A stretch of 64,000 bases of DNA from Eutreptiella sp. 'Long Island Sound 2002' (taxonomy: Eukaryota; Euglenozoa; Euglenophyceae; Eutreptiales; Eutreptiaceae). Both the position numbers and the translations under genes were made by a program. The notes under the pieces were generated by a model. The model did not search any database, was not told the origin of the DNA, and was given only the letters and a program-made list of their open reading frames with translations. The stretch is taken from the NCBI GenBank assembly GCA_964036045.1, contig OZ038384.1:30361771-30425770 (forward strand), written 5' to 3'. Each line of letters opens with the position of its first letter. Position 1 is the stretch's first letter. Below are positions 28,976 through 40,943 of the stretch, one piece after another.

Positions 28976-31900
28976 TTAGTTTCGCTTCTTACGCAGGGAC
29001 ATAGTCTCAGCACGGGTTAGGAGCTGCCCCTCGTTGTTCTCAACGACGTAAGTGCGGAAGATGGGGTTGATACTCCCATCTGGCTGTATGATGGCTGACA
29101 TAGGTTCCCAGGTCGCCTCGGATAACCCATAGCCATCCCACAGGGTTAGGAATTTCCAGCCCTGTTTATACTCGTGGGGAGCAATACCTGCAACCACGTA
29201 GTAACCATCGACTGCCATCTCATCGGCAGTCATCTCTTCGAGTTCGTCTGCCTCCTCTGGACTGGCAGCGTTCTCTAGGTCTTTACGCTCAAGCTCACTG
29301 TCGAGGAGACACCAATTTCAAGACAAGTCGTCAGGGGAGTGATAGTGCCTCAACTGCTTAGGTGCACACAGCAGTTCACCACCTAGACCCAGACTGCATC
29401 TGACATGGATCCTGGATCTATCTATCCTGATGATACGATAGGGTCCAAAGTAAGGATCCTGTAGGCAGTTACGTGGCCAGGAGGGTAGGCGTGAATGGTG
29501 TACCAAAACAAGGTCACCAACCTTGAAGCTGGCAGGTCGCCGTAGGCGGTTCCGTCGGCTCTGTTCACGGTCACGAACGTGTCTCAGGTTAGTACCAGCC
29601 TGGTTAGCCAGAGACTGCTTGTGTTCCAGCCAATCTCCCACAGGGCTCTTGAAGTCCTCAGGAAAGGGGGTTTTGAAGAACAAAGCAGGTCGTCCTCCAT
29701 GGAACAGTTGGTGGGGGGTGAAACCCGTAGAAGAGCTCCGCTGTGAGTCATGGTCAGCACTGCCCAGGGCACTAGGCGTACCCAGTCCTTGGTGCGCTCC
29801 TGTTTCATCAGGATTCTTAAGTTTTGCTCCACCACACGGTTCTGTCTCTCACAGAGAGGGTTAGACGTGTGGGTATAGGGCACACCTGTGGTTACCTCCA
29901 TGTTGAGGGCATTTAGCACCCGTGTGTACCACCCACTGTCACTGCGGATGCGTACATCCTCATCAGAGTGCACCTGCTTAGGTGCTCCATAGGGTTCGAA
30001 CCATTGTTCGACCAACATTTTCACAGTTTGCTCACCTGTGATTTTCTTATTGCAAGGGAACACACGGGTGAAGCGAGATAGACCACAGGTGACCACTAGG
30101 CAACTATCATAGCCGCCAAAGCGTGGTAATCCGTGGATGAAATCCACGTAGAGAAGTGAGTTAGCACAATAGGGTATGGGTAAGCTGGAGATCAGGCCCC
30201 TATCCCTACTGTCGCTCTGCTTGCTGGCATGACAGCCACAAGCATCCACAATGGTCTGCATACGCGACCTCAGTTCAGTCAGGGTTAGACCAGAGTAGAA
30301 ACACTCACGGAAGAAGTCCACTGAGCCATTAGCGCCAGTGTGACCAGAACTGAGATGGGACCACTGTAGGCACCCATCCAGTCGTGCCTCATGCACCATA
30401 ATTTGGTCCTCGTAGAAGAGGTACTGATTGTTTTTATACCACTGGTGCCCGTCAATGACACGGGGTTCGAGACCAGTGCTGAGGGTTTGGAGAATTTCTT
30501 CATACTCTGACTGATAGTCGGTTAGACTCCAAACCTCCAGGATTCCAGCAGTGCGCATGGACAGGTCAAGCTGGACATCCATACGCTGAAAAGTCTCTCT
30601 GGCGAGCGCCTCAGAGCTCTCACCAATAAGCGCATCGAAGTTGTTGCGCGATATATAGTCAGACAGTTCATTCTTTATCCCTGGGATATGATGCACTGTC
30701 AGCCTGAACTGGCTCAGGTAAGTCCACCACCGTTTTAGCTTTGCTTTCTCTGGTGGTGGGCCCTTCTGAAAGCACTTAACAGGCTCCTGGTGACACAGCC
30801 AGACAATAGGGTTAGATCCCAGGAGTCGGGATTGTGACGATAGCACCAACATACCGGCCAGGAGTTCCTGGTCATAGGTGCTGTAGTTGGAACGCGCTTG
30901 GTTCCATTTCCAATTCCAGTGTCCCAGTGGCACCAGTCGCCACTCACTGGTAGGATAGTCATGTTTTAACGAACCATCACGGTTCAGTCCAGTAGTACGA
31001 TAATGGCAGCGGGTTAGATCAGCGGGGTTAAGCTCCTGCCATTGGTAGATCGTACCACCTCCCCCTACATCACTGGCATCAGTGATCAGGACTATCTCGC
31101 CCTCAGGGCGGGGCACTCCCAGGCAGTTGGAGGAGGCAATCTTCTTCTTCAACTCCTGGAAACACCCCTCCTCTTTGGAGGTCCACCTCCAGGGAGTAGT
31201 TTTCTTGATTAGGTCAGTGAGGGGTGCAGAGGAGTAAGTAAAATTGTGGATGTGACGCCGATAGAAATTACAGGCGCCCACAAAACTCCTCACATCGTGT
31301 AGGCCCTTCTTAGGGTCATCGCGAATCTGCATGTCCTGTAGGGGCTACATCTTAGACGCGGCTGGTTTCCACCAGCCATACCCCACGTCGAAACCCAAAT
31401 ACTCCATCTCCTCTTTCATAAACTCACATTTTTCGAGTTTGATTCAGAGATGGTTTTCTTGACAGACAATGAAAAATTCACGGAGGAGAAGGACATGGTC
31501 CTCTTTGGTATTAGTACCCAAACTCACGTCGTCGATGTGAGCCTCCATTTCTGCACCCCGAGAAATCCACTCTTGTACTAGAGGCCTGCGCCTCAGTATG
31601 TACAAAATTTTGTTCATAAGCTCCTGGAGGAGCGCTGGGGCATTAGCCACCCCGAAAGGCATAACCTTCCACTTGAAGACACGACCCTTAGGGGTTATAA
31701 AGGCCAACAGCTCCTGAGCTGCGGCGGTTAGGTCCACCTGCCAGAAACCAGAGCGTTTGTCCATTTTGGTCTTGTACCTGCATTTGGCAATACGCTCCAG
31801 GGTGTTTTCCATGTTAGGAATACTCCCTGAGTGCTTCTGGGCTTTCTTGTTCACCTCACCATAGTCTAGAACCAGACGTAGGGCAGTCGACCCTGGTTTG

Positions 31901-33776
31901 GCAACAAGGAAACAGGGACTGCAGTGGTGGGGATAGTCCCCGTGCTTATACTCTTCAACGAGGCCAGCATCAATGCATTCCTGGATCTGGCGCTCGATTT
32001 CTTCAACCTGTTCCTGTGGAGCGGGATATGGACGACGCCTCACCCGCGTCTTCTCAAATTCTGGTCTCAATTCCAGGTCCATCTGGACCAGTTTTTTACA
32101 AGAAAGGGGAGGCGGCAAGGCGCCGAACACCTCCTCATAGGTTATAAGCAGTTTCTTCAGGCGGGGGTCAAGGTTAAGACTCTCGAGTTTGTGAAGGAAA
32201 TCCTCCTCAGCATGGAGGTTGCTTTTTCCATGTTCTTTCTTTTTCTGCCGATCAGCAGTTTCGGCAAGCACAGAAACATCGTCCCACTCAGGGGGACATT
32301 GTTGCCCATAGTGCAGAGAATACACTAGAGGTATCTCAGGATCAGGCAGCGTATAGGACTCATCGTCCTCCTCAGACCAGATGGAGGATTTCCAGGTCTG
32401 TCTGAGGTATTGCAGCCGCTCTTGGTGCTCGATGCCTTCGGCCTTCAGGTACAACAGCCGCCGGAGTTCCTGAGTGTCATGCTCAGACAAGGGCATGTTA
32501 TTAGCAGCAGGCCGCGCCAGAGCATCAGCACTCCGGGCCACGGGTTCACCTGTGTGCATAGGCTGCATGTGTAGTACTGGCTTCCCAACAGGGGAAGCGG
32601 GTTCAGAGGTTGACTCTAGATCTACCTCCTCTAGCAACAGCTGGGCTAGGAAGGCACTATGTTTCAGGTCAACACAGCTGGGATCAACAGAAGGAATAGT
32701 GCTGGCGATCTCAGACAGTTGGTCGTCAGCATCCTCTTTTACAGTTGCAGGTTCCAGATAGTCATCGGGAGACTCACACCCTGTAAGTGTGGCAGATACG
32801 TGCTCAGGAGATCGATTTTTGAGATCATAAAGGGTTAGGCCACGATTTTGGGCGATGACCTCTTTCAGTAGCACGTGGTCTAGGTCACACAGGGATACAG
32901 GATTGGAAGATCCATCGACGATGGACAGGAAACCGGCCCACTCAGGGGCCTGCATAGCTGTGTCTGAGTCCTCAGGCACATAGATGGGGCCGTCGGGGAG
33001 TTGCACTCTTCCCACGGTCATTCAATCTAGCATACGGCGCCAGTAAGCATGTTCACCAGAGCAGCCCCAGTCAGGGGTGCACATAACAACCCTTCCTCCC
33101 TCATAAGCGATTTTGGTTAGAACCTTCGCGAGCAGGGAGAAGGGAGGGTTAGCATACGCTAGGCCCATTGCTTTCCAGAAGAAACGGAAAGCATTGTTCA
33201 GTTGTTTCGAGCAGTACAACTGCATGATGTGCTGTTGTTGGCTCGCAAACAATTCCACCTGGATCTCATCCAGGTTTACCTGAAGGGCCGCCAGTCCTTT
33301 TCCAAGAACGTGACGGGCCAATTGGTAGTTTTCAGTACGATAGTTGGTCTTGGATGCGTAGCGCAGCCCAGACTCTTTTCGTCCTGACAGCTCCAAAGGT
33401 ACGGAGAATAGCCAACTGCCAAAGTCGCAGTGCAAAGAATAAGGGCGCTGGGGGGACAGCATTTTTACCTGGGGGTTTCTTCGTAGGAAGTCGGTGCCAA
33501 TGACGATGACAAAGGCGTCGGTGTCCAGCACTCTGCAGTGTTGGGTCACCGTTTCGTCGCCCAGACATATAGTCACATCGACCCCCCCCCCAAGGAATGG
33601 ATGGTACGCCCATCCCCTACTCTTATGGCCACGGTCTTAGTTTTCTTGAAAGTCTTTAGCAGGCGCCGGGCCACTATGGAAAGTGTTGCACCGGTGTCAA
33701 GCACCGCTCGAAAAACCTGATCCCCAATTTTCACGAGGATCCAGAAAACCAAGTCTTTCTCTTCGGAGCCGCCCCC
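28976..33776 (-). pseudogene. pol: E3 Pol, broken
   Basis: The frame continues after the gag TAG as GGGSEEKDLVFW... into a protease with VLDTGATLS. A G10 homopolymer (33592-33601) shifts the frame. 33576-33022 holds the methylase-like domain with an intact ANPPFS motif, ending in TGA. RT follows (MDKRSGFWQVD, HIDD), with stops at 31444 and 31345; RNase H keeps TDAS and ADYISR-like DYISR, but the third catalytic Asp is His (CAC, about 30790; E2 has GAC). Integrase has SDEDVRIRSD and LCER. A frame change near 29750 and TGA at 29318 precede a chromodomain (FLTLWDGYG...TWEP) at 29233-28976. The residues around each stop align well with E2, so the breaks are recent. Confidence 0.88.
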
Positions 33777-35984
33777 CTACTCCTCATCAGGGAACGTGAC
33801 ATCCACCCCTGCAGCAATGCGGGACTTGGCCATCCAGGCCAAGCGCCTCTTCTTGGAATTATTCCCCTCAGGGGTAGTGTTATCCCCTTGGGGGCGCTTC
33901 TTGGGGTCACCTGCGGCAGGAGCAGGTGTAGCAGCAGGAGTGGGTGTAGCAGCGAGCGCTGATGAGCGCCTCTGGGGGTTAGGGGGTCCATTTTTGCCAG
34001 CCCCCTTGCCACCTCCTTTACCACCTTTATCCCCATTCGGGGGATTTCTGGCGGGCGTTTGGGTCTTCTGGCGTTCCGCCTCTTGACGCTTGAGTTTGTC
34101 ACTCTCGCGTTTCTTGATGTGGCATTCGTCCTCGTAGTGACGACGTTTGCCACAGTAACCACAGGTGATGGTACACCTGAAATGGTCCTGATGGGTCACA
34201 GTTTTCCCATCTTTGGTATGCTGCTGACGTTTCATCTGCAGCATACAGCCACTGCGGAGATCGCAGTCAGAGGCATGACAAGGTCCCCCCTTGTCATTGA
34301 CAGGTTTGCAGTAGAACAGGGGGGGTGTACCTGCATCAGGTTTAACCTCATTCATGGCACGTAGGTTACCCCTCCCTTTACCACCTCCATGGTTGGTGTT
34401 AGTGGGATTTTTATGCCCTTTCCCTTCGCCACGTTCGGGGGTAGGGGTACCACCTCGTCCCAAATGCTTCTTGAGGAATTTCTCCATGTGGGAGTCATTC
34501 TCTCTCTCAAGAGCTAGCTCAATCAAGAGATCCACCCGTTCATCATACGAGTGGGTCCTGCTCTTCCTCTCAGAGGTGGAGCGGCAATCATCCCACTTAC
34601 GTTGGGGGATCTTACTCATGAGCCACAGGTGGGGCTCAGTGGCTCCGTAGGAGCCCACGTTCATCCTCAAAAAAAAGTACTCCAAGTCGCACACATATTC
34701 AGAAATTCGCGCAGCGGATGGAAACTCAGGGAGCATAGGTAGTTCCTCGATCTGTGTGCGTACGCTGAGGTCAGTCTCATAGACTGGGAATGTTTTCTCA
34801 AACCTCAGGAGTACCTCTGCCCAGGTAGAACAGGTTTTCACAATCTGTTTCACCTGTTTTTGCAAAATTTTCTTTTTGCATGAGCGTTTCAGCAGTGAAC
34901 ATTTGGTGGCCACATCCACATGGAATTGGCCAGTCAGCAAAGGGAACTCTGCAAATTCTTCTGCCCATTCGGGCAGATTTTTGGGGTCGAACTCCGGCAG
35001 TTCCAGCTGGATGTTCGCCTGGGCAATAGGTCTGCCCGTCTTCCCACCCCCCGGAGTTAGGCCTGAAGGCAACACGCCAGCAAGAGGTGCCAGGGCTGAC
35101 AGCCCTCTTCTCTCAATCTCTGTGACACGCACGTCCTGTAGATCAGCCATAGGCACTGTCCTGGCACGGGGGTGAAAGGGGCTGGGGCAGGTGACCTTAG
35201 GTAACAGCCTTGAGACCCTTGATCTCTTAAGCTCTTCGGCCAGGGTACTCAGTCCTGGAGGGAGAGAGGGCAGCTCTGGCTTGGGTAAGGGTTCTGCAAT
35301 ACCCAGTTTAGCCTTAATGGCCTCCGATAGAGCCGTCACATCTGGATCTTCTGATCCAGACAGGAGTTTGGCCAACAGCTCGGCCGTATGATCCAGAGCA
35401 CCGTAGGTTGGCCTTGGATGATGTTGTTCTTCAACTCGAGTCGGGCCCACTTCGGGAGCCCTTGGGGTTGGACAACATGCTCTTGGATACTCAGGTCTTG
35501 GTCGTCTTGGCAGGGATGCAGTCTCGGCTCTGTTGGACGGCGGGCCAGAGTGCGCGTAGGACCCTAGGTCTGTACGTGGTCTGGATCGATGTACTGCCAA
35601 TGGCTCCTCTCCATCTTCTCCACAAATGGATTTGTAGTACTCCTCATGGAGGATGTATTCATCAATTTTCTTCCTCAGTTGCTCATACTCCTCAGGGCCT
35701 TCAATCGCTGTTCAGGATGAAGTCGGACAGTTGGATCTCGATACTGAGGCAGCTACACGTCTGTGGAGATGACTGAAGCTGTCTCCACCGTGCGCTGCTA
35801 AGGCCTCGGTGGTAAGGCCTTTATTTTCTTCCGCCCTTCTGCGTTCTGGATCTCCTTGGGACCCAGATGCGCCACTGAGATGTTGTGGAGCTTGGTAAGG
35901 TGGTTCACTCATGGGGTGGGCCATGCTGCCCATTTGCACTTGGACAGTTCTGATGGGCCAGGTCCTGACGCTTGGCGTGGACAT
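33777..35984 (-). pseudogene. gag: E3 Gag with one internal stop
   Basis: From an ATG 83 bases inside the LTR (MSTPSVRTW...), in one frame to TAG at 33777, except for TGA at 35712, after which coding resumes as TAIEGPEEYEQLRKKID. The capsid-like part (LPEFDPKNLPEWAEEF..., FEKTFPVYETDL) aligns with E2. A Cys/His cluster (CHASDCDLRSGC) and a canonical CCHC knuckle CGYCGKRRHYEDEC follow, then a Lys/Gly/Pro-rich tail. The gag stop sits in TAG GGG GGC, in frame with pol. An earlier GTG in the same frame exists at 36017 but ATG is preferred. Confidence 0.85.
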
Positions 35985-36053
35985 GATGAACTTGTTGTTG
36001 AGCTTTGTGTGCTGCACTTCTTCTCAGGGTCGGTTCAAAAGGTCACAAGGGAC

Positions 36054-36067
36054 TGTCTCTGCTACCA
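36054..36067 (-). other. Primer-binding site of E3
   Basis: The element strand reads TGGTAGCAGAGAC beside the LTR end; 11 bases complement an initiator tRNA-Met 3' end of the ...CTCTGCTACCA type. The first T is also the last LTR base. Confidence 0.8.
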
Positions 36068-36778
36068 GAAAGATGTCCTTGATTTATGCCCTAGATATTT
36101 TGATGAAATCCTGCAGGTTTTGTAGTTGAAAACCCAAACCAAAGCAGCAAGTAGAGCAAGAACAGAATGTGGATCGAATCAATGATTGGTTTTGGAATCC
36201 AGTGTAACACAGAAGGGCTGCAGATAGACAAAGCAGGTTTGTACACAAAGATTCAATCACAAATGGATAATACAAAAGATTTTATATGGAAATTGGTCTG
36301 ACTCTTGCCTCAGAGATAGCATTAAGCACTTCATGTGCACTCTTTAGGGTGAAATGGTGCTGGTTAGGAATGAGGGGCATAGATGTCAGGACCACACAGA
36401 AAATGACTTGGCCAAGCAACTGAATTCAGAAACAGTTACAAAGTAGGACCACAATAAGTGGTAGAAACAATTGAGTATAGGGGTCTTGGGGTGGGAGACC
36501 ACTAGGCTTAACCTCCAAGGCCTAAAGCATGAAATGCCTATTTTATTTCGGTATATCCTCCATGAAGGAAGGTACCTCCGCTCAGTTGAGTGGTAGGGGT
36601 GAACCTCATGGGGGGGCTAGGGTCACTACCCTAGTTACTTTGAGAAAGTGTACTTTAGGCAACAAAAGAGAGATAAAAACACTTAAGTTTGTCTTAGCAT
36701 CAACAAAAGGGTTTTAAAGGGGGGCTTGGCCTGGATCAAGCCCCTCCAAGAAAGACATGGCAGTGACTTTTTCTTACT
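36067..36778 (-). repeat. 5' LTR of E3
   Basis: 712 bp, partner of 25561-26271 with about 18 differences and one indel. Followed by the second GGCGA at 36779-36783. Confidence 0.93.
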
Positions 36779-36783
36779 GGCGA

Positions 36784-38190
36784 TTTTCAGTCGGAAATCG
36801 GTGAAATACCCGATTTCTACCGCGATTTCTAATTGTCGTGAAATCGCCACCTGATGTCGCCTGTTCGCGCGCCTTCGTCGCTTCTCCCTGGCGAGTTTTG
36901 TGATGAACCTTTCTCGAGTACCTGTGTGGTTCTAAGAGAATTTAAGGGCTGAATCTAGAGGGTATTTAATGTACTTTCATCTGGTGTGTTCACCAGAATA
37001 TTTCGCCGTTGCGTCTTCAAGAAAATCAGCGCGCAAGCTTTTCCGTCGATCGCTCGAACACGTGGTTGTCAAGGACCATGAGTTCGGACGGAACCCTACA
37101 TTCCCCCCCTATGCCTTTCATCCATGCCCCTTTCACGCAGGCATATCATGTTGCATAGGGAAGCGGGCAATGGCGATGTTTTAGGCAGCCTATGGGTCTC
37201 GCAAACCCAAGTCGTTTGCGTGCGCAAACGCTAACTTTGTGGCCTTGTGAGCATGAACGTTAAAAACCGAACACAATGCTCACAAGACCAGGAGCCCTAG
37301 GCCATTTTCGTTCTTCGAGCCAACTCAACGATTGCTCCACGCAATTCAATGCGTACCAAAACTCCATTTTCGAAAGAGGGCACGTTTTGGTCGAAAATTA
37401 GGCCAAAATCGCCAAACCTCCGAGGCTCGTACTCGAAGCCTATGGGGAGTTGAGCCTCGAATCAAGGCAATATGTAAAGTAGAGACCACGAAATGCATCG
37501 TGGATGGCTTGGTTAATTTTTAGAACCTTGTCTTCTATTTTATATAATTTCGCCTTGTGAGCACGCGTGCCATACTGCCTCTTTGCACACGCGCTCATAT
37601 GTAAGCACTAACGACACGAGTGGGCGGGGACAATCTAACCATAGTGGGCATATTTGAAGGCACCTACTATGAGCCTACTCCAAACGTATTTTCTCATATT
37701 TTTGTTCCTCAATGACCCAAAGATATGTTCATGCCAATATCGCCGATATATGCACTTTTTCCCATGAATAGTGTGCTTCAAGGATTGAGGTGTTAACAAT
37801 ATTTCCATTATGCTTTGAACCTCAACCCTTGTTGCAAAAGGGAAGCAAAGCTTTGGTTTGCATCCATGCAAAACCCCGAGGCTCCTTTCTCTTGTGATAC
37901 GGAGATACGATTTTTGGAGGGACCACTTTGTGGTGAATTTTGGCCGTTTTGCCCAGAATGGCCACAAACCCCTTCTCCCCCTGATTTCGTCACCGAGGTT
38001 GCGTGCGCCGCTTGACCAAGGGTAAGGGCAATTCTGATAGCGCACATAAACCCGCATCGAATGGGGTGTTTCCTCATGTGGCCTCTCCTCTCGAAGGAAG
38101 AGTTGTGAGTCACCCAATTTGGGGTATGTTGCCATTCTGCCCCATTTGTGTATCACTTTCCCTCCAATGGGGAAAATAGCTAGAGGCGAT
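36784..38190 (+). repeat. 3' LTR A of E1, second part, truncated
   Basis: This continues 25379-25560 and matches 462-1852. It stops at aaaatagctagaggcgat, where sequence switches to a purine tract and LTR B. No primer-site or genomic flank follows, so it is a recombination or template-switch junction. Confidence 0.85.
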
Positions 38191-38940
38191 TCTAAGGAGG
38201 GGGGTGAAGCGGTATGGGGTGCCTCACCCATACCCGCTGCCCAGCCTGTGGCGCTCTTCTCGTCAGGAATTTTTCCTGGGCTGATTCCCAGCCTTATGGC
38301 ATCCCGATTTCTGTGGGATTTCTGTAAAATACCCCAGAAATCGTCATTTTTCGTCATTTTTGGGCTGGCGACGACGTTCGTCGCCTGCGCGTCGCAGCCC
38401 CAGATCGAAGTTTTATTTCTCGATTTCTGAAGATTTTAATCAATTGATTTATCGTTCTTAGAAATATAGGAATATAACGTGACCTTTTTCGCGGCGTTCT
38501 GCGAAGGTCAATTTTTGGAAATCAGTCACGTTCACGATTTTTTTAAAAAGTCCTGAGGCGATCCTAGGAATCAGCCAGACGCCGATGGTGTGGCCCAACA
38601 GTGGGCCTTCTCATATATAGTTTGAACTGGGACAGAAACGCGTCGTGTCGGCTACAAACACGCGAAATGAGTGTTTTTGGCTCAAAAATCACTATATTTC
38701 ACTGTTTTTCGCCCAAAAACCACTGTTTGGCCCAGTTTGGGCAGGATCTCAGTGGAGATTCTGATGGTGACGACTCGTAGCCGTCAGATTTTCCGATGGC
38801 GGCGACGCCGCCGCCTTCATTTCGTCCTCTTTTCTAAGCTATTTCATAGTTTAGATGTGATACATGTACATAATACTAGTCTACATGTTTTCTTTGTCTA
38901 CATATACATTCACTTCTTGCCTGGGACGCCACTTTGTGTC

Positions 38941-39201
38941 ATGGCCGAGGCAAGGATCACAGAATTCTTTGGAGAAACCCAGACTGATGGAAGATCAGTA
39001 AGAATTTCAAGAGGAAGTCTTGCATTTCATGGGATTGGGGTCGTGCATGCCAAGGGAAGCTTGGAGGTTGCCCTCCCCCCAACCTCTTCAAAAGATTTCT
39101 GCCGACCCGAAGGCCACAAGAGCGGTGTGACGGCCTGCGGACGGCGACGACACCCAGACTGCAGGAGAATTGTCGACGACGTCGACATCTGCAGGAGCTA
39201 A
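38941..39201 (+). CDS. Small LTR-initiated ORF, unit 1 (86 aa)
   Basis: Starts MAEARITEFFGETQ within LTR 1 (ATG in gtgtcATGG) and reads across the LTR end into the internal region, ending DICRS. See the unit 2 copy at 40683 for the motif description. This outer copy has Glu where inner copies have Asp (ITEFF versus ITDFF). Confidence 0.4.
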   Translation: MAEARITEFFGETQTDGRSVRISRGSLAFHGIGVVHAKGSLEVALPPTSSKDFCRPEGHKSGVTACGRRRHPDCRRIVDDVDICRS

Positions 39202-40200
39202 GGTCCAGGGTATCAACATGATGAAGGAGGAACTCCTTGACTCCTACGATGGGTAGAAGACCCTATGGAGCCCCCTAGTCTATCCTGGGTCCTAGGCGAC
39301 GACCACAGCGACGACGACGCCATCTGCGAACCGCCACAAGCAGGCGCGTTAATTTGTCGCCTTGGGTTGGCAACCAACCCTAAACAGGCGTGGGGCGCCT
39401 TGGGTAGGAAATGACCCTAAATGCCCTAAATCAGGCGCGTTAATTCGTCGCCTTGGGTTGCGAATCGACCCTAAACAGGCACGAGTAATTCGTCGCCTTT
39501 GGTAGGAAATGACCCTAAATTCAGGCACGAGGAATTCGTTGCCTTGGGTTTGACCCTAAATAATTTTTTTTTTTCGCATTTGAATTTATTGAATTATTAT
39601 GTTTCCATGCCCATGGAGAAAAAGGGCCAATATGTGCGCCTCAGCGCCGTCAGTCAGGTCGGAAGGACCTGCAGCGCCCCTGGTTTGGTCACCGGAGGCT
39701 AAAGGGAGTGCCAGGGACCAGTGTGGTCGCCTGGGGGGCAATTGCCCTATGAATATATCAACAAAAAAAAAAGACCTACATGTGAGTGGCATGTAAATTA
39801 CTTACGAAGCCCCCCCCCCCTGTCCTGCTGAATCAGTTTTGAAACCAGGGCAGTGCAGGGGTCAGAGCGCCTCCTTGTCCTTGCCTTCCTTTGGATATAG
39901 GCAAGGCTTCTAAGGAGGGGGGTGAAGCGGTATGGGGTGCCTCACCCATACCCCCTGCCCAGCCTGTGGCGCTCTTCTCGTCAGGAATTTTCCTGGGCTG
40001 ATTCCCAGCCTTATGGCATCCCGATTTCTGTGGGATTTCTGTAAAATACCCCAGAAATCGTCATTTTTCGTCATTGGTGGGCTGGCGACGACGTTCGTCG
40101 CGAGCGCGTTGCAGCCCCAGATCGAAGTTTTATTTCTCGATTTCTGAAGATTTTAATCAATTGTATTATTGATTTATCGTTTTTAGAAATATGGGAATAT

Positions 40201-40258
40201 AACGTGACCTTTTTCGCGGCGTTCCGCGAAGGTCAATTTTTGCGAAATCAGTCACGTT
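40201..40258 (+). promoter_or_regulatory. Nested palindrome in LTR B
   Basis: AACGTGAC ... TCACGTT encloses GACC ... GGTC and a perfect TTCGCGG-CGTT-CCGCGAA hairpin. It is present in all five LTR B copies and, with changes, in the solo LTR at 49498 (GTGACC ... GGTCAC kept). It may be a structured RNA or a protein-binding site; the role is unknown. Confidence 0.5.
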
Positions 40259-40336
40259 CACGATTTTTTTAAAAACTCCTGAGGCGATCCCAGGAATCAG
40301 CCAGACGCCCATGGTGTGGCCCAACAGTGGGCCTTC

Positions 40337-40346
40337 TCATATATAG
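40337..40346 (+). promoter_or_regulatory. TATA-like promoter element in LTR B
   Basis: TCATATATAG follows a GGCCCA-ACAG-TGGGCC inverted repeat in each LTR B copy (this coordinate is LTR 2). The solo LTR has TGTATAATA at the same place. It is a plausible core promoter at the U3/R border, about 340 bases before the small ORF. The start site itself is not identifiable. Confidence 0.45.
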
Positions 40347-40682
40347 TTTGAATTGGGACAGAAACGCGTCGTGTCGGCTACGCGGCGCGTTGGGGGGAGA
40401 CACGCGAAATGAGTGTTTTTGGCTCAAAAATCACTATATTTCACTGTTTTTCGCCCAAAAACCACTGTCTGGCCCAGTTTGGGCAGGATCTCAGTGGAGA
40501 TCCTGATGGCGACGACTCGTAGCCGTCAGATTTTCTGATGGCGGCGACGCCGCCGCCTTCATTTCGTCCTCTTTTCTAAGCTATCTTATAGTTTAGATGT
40601 GATACATGTACATAATACTAGTCTACATGTTTTCTTTGTCTACATATACCTTCACTTCTTGCCTAGGACGCCAGACTGTGTC

Positions 40683-40943
40683 ATGGCCGAGGCAAGGATC
40701 ACAGATTTCTTTGGAGAAACCCAGACTGATGGAAGATCAGTAAGAATTTCAAGAGGAAGTCTTGGAAGTCATCGGATTGGGGTCGTGCATGCCAAGGGAA
40801 GCTTGGAGGTTGCCCTCCCCCCAACCTCTTCAAAAGAATTCTGCCGACGCCAAGGCCACAAAAGCGGTGTGACGGCCTGCGGACGGCGACGACACCCAGA
40901 CTGCAGGAGAATTGTCGACGACGTCGACATCTGCAGGAGCTAA
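40683..40943 (+). CDS. Small LTR-initiated ORF, unit 2 (86 aa), PIP-box-like N terminus
   Basis: The ATG (gtgtcATGG) lies in the LTR, and the frame crosses its CTTCA end into the internal region. The protein starts MAEARITDFFGETQ: EARITDFF resembles a PCNA-interacting peptide (Q-x-x-I-x-x-F-F) with Glu for Gln. The rest is basic with a CRRQGH...CGRRRHPDC segment. Identical ORFs are at 42424-42684 and 44162-44422. By analogy with E4, whose gag also begins inside the LTR, this may be the remaining N terminus of a gag. Expression is unproven. Confidence 0.45.
   Translation: MAEARITDFFGETQTDGRSVRISRGSLGSHRIGVVHAKGSLEVALPPTSSKEFCRRQGHKSGVTACGRRRHPDCRRIVDDVDICRS

Larger units (their letters stand above)
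25561..36778 (-). mobile_element. E3: decayed Ty3-type chromodomain retrotransposon, AG...CT family
   Basis: 11.2 kb, LTRs of 711 and 712 bp differing at about 18 positions by eye (2.5%), 5-bp duplications GGCGA, primer site and purine tract. Coding order matches E2, and the proteins are clearly related though diverged. The frame carries stops at 35712 (TGA), 33022 (TGA), 31444 (TGA), 31345 (TAG) and 29318 (TGA), plus frame changes near 33592 and 29750. It is older than E2 and probably inactive. Confidence 0.93.

Noticed and set aside
33592-33601. G10 run in E3 as a programmed frameshift site
   Set aside because: E2 needs no shift here, and E3 carries many other breaks; a homopolymer indel or sequencing error is simpler.
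40405-40425. Dinoflagellate spliced-leader relic (TTTTGGCTCAA in LTR B)
   Set aside because: Only 11 bases match, the preceding leader bases are absent, and the motif lies in the middle of an LTR.
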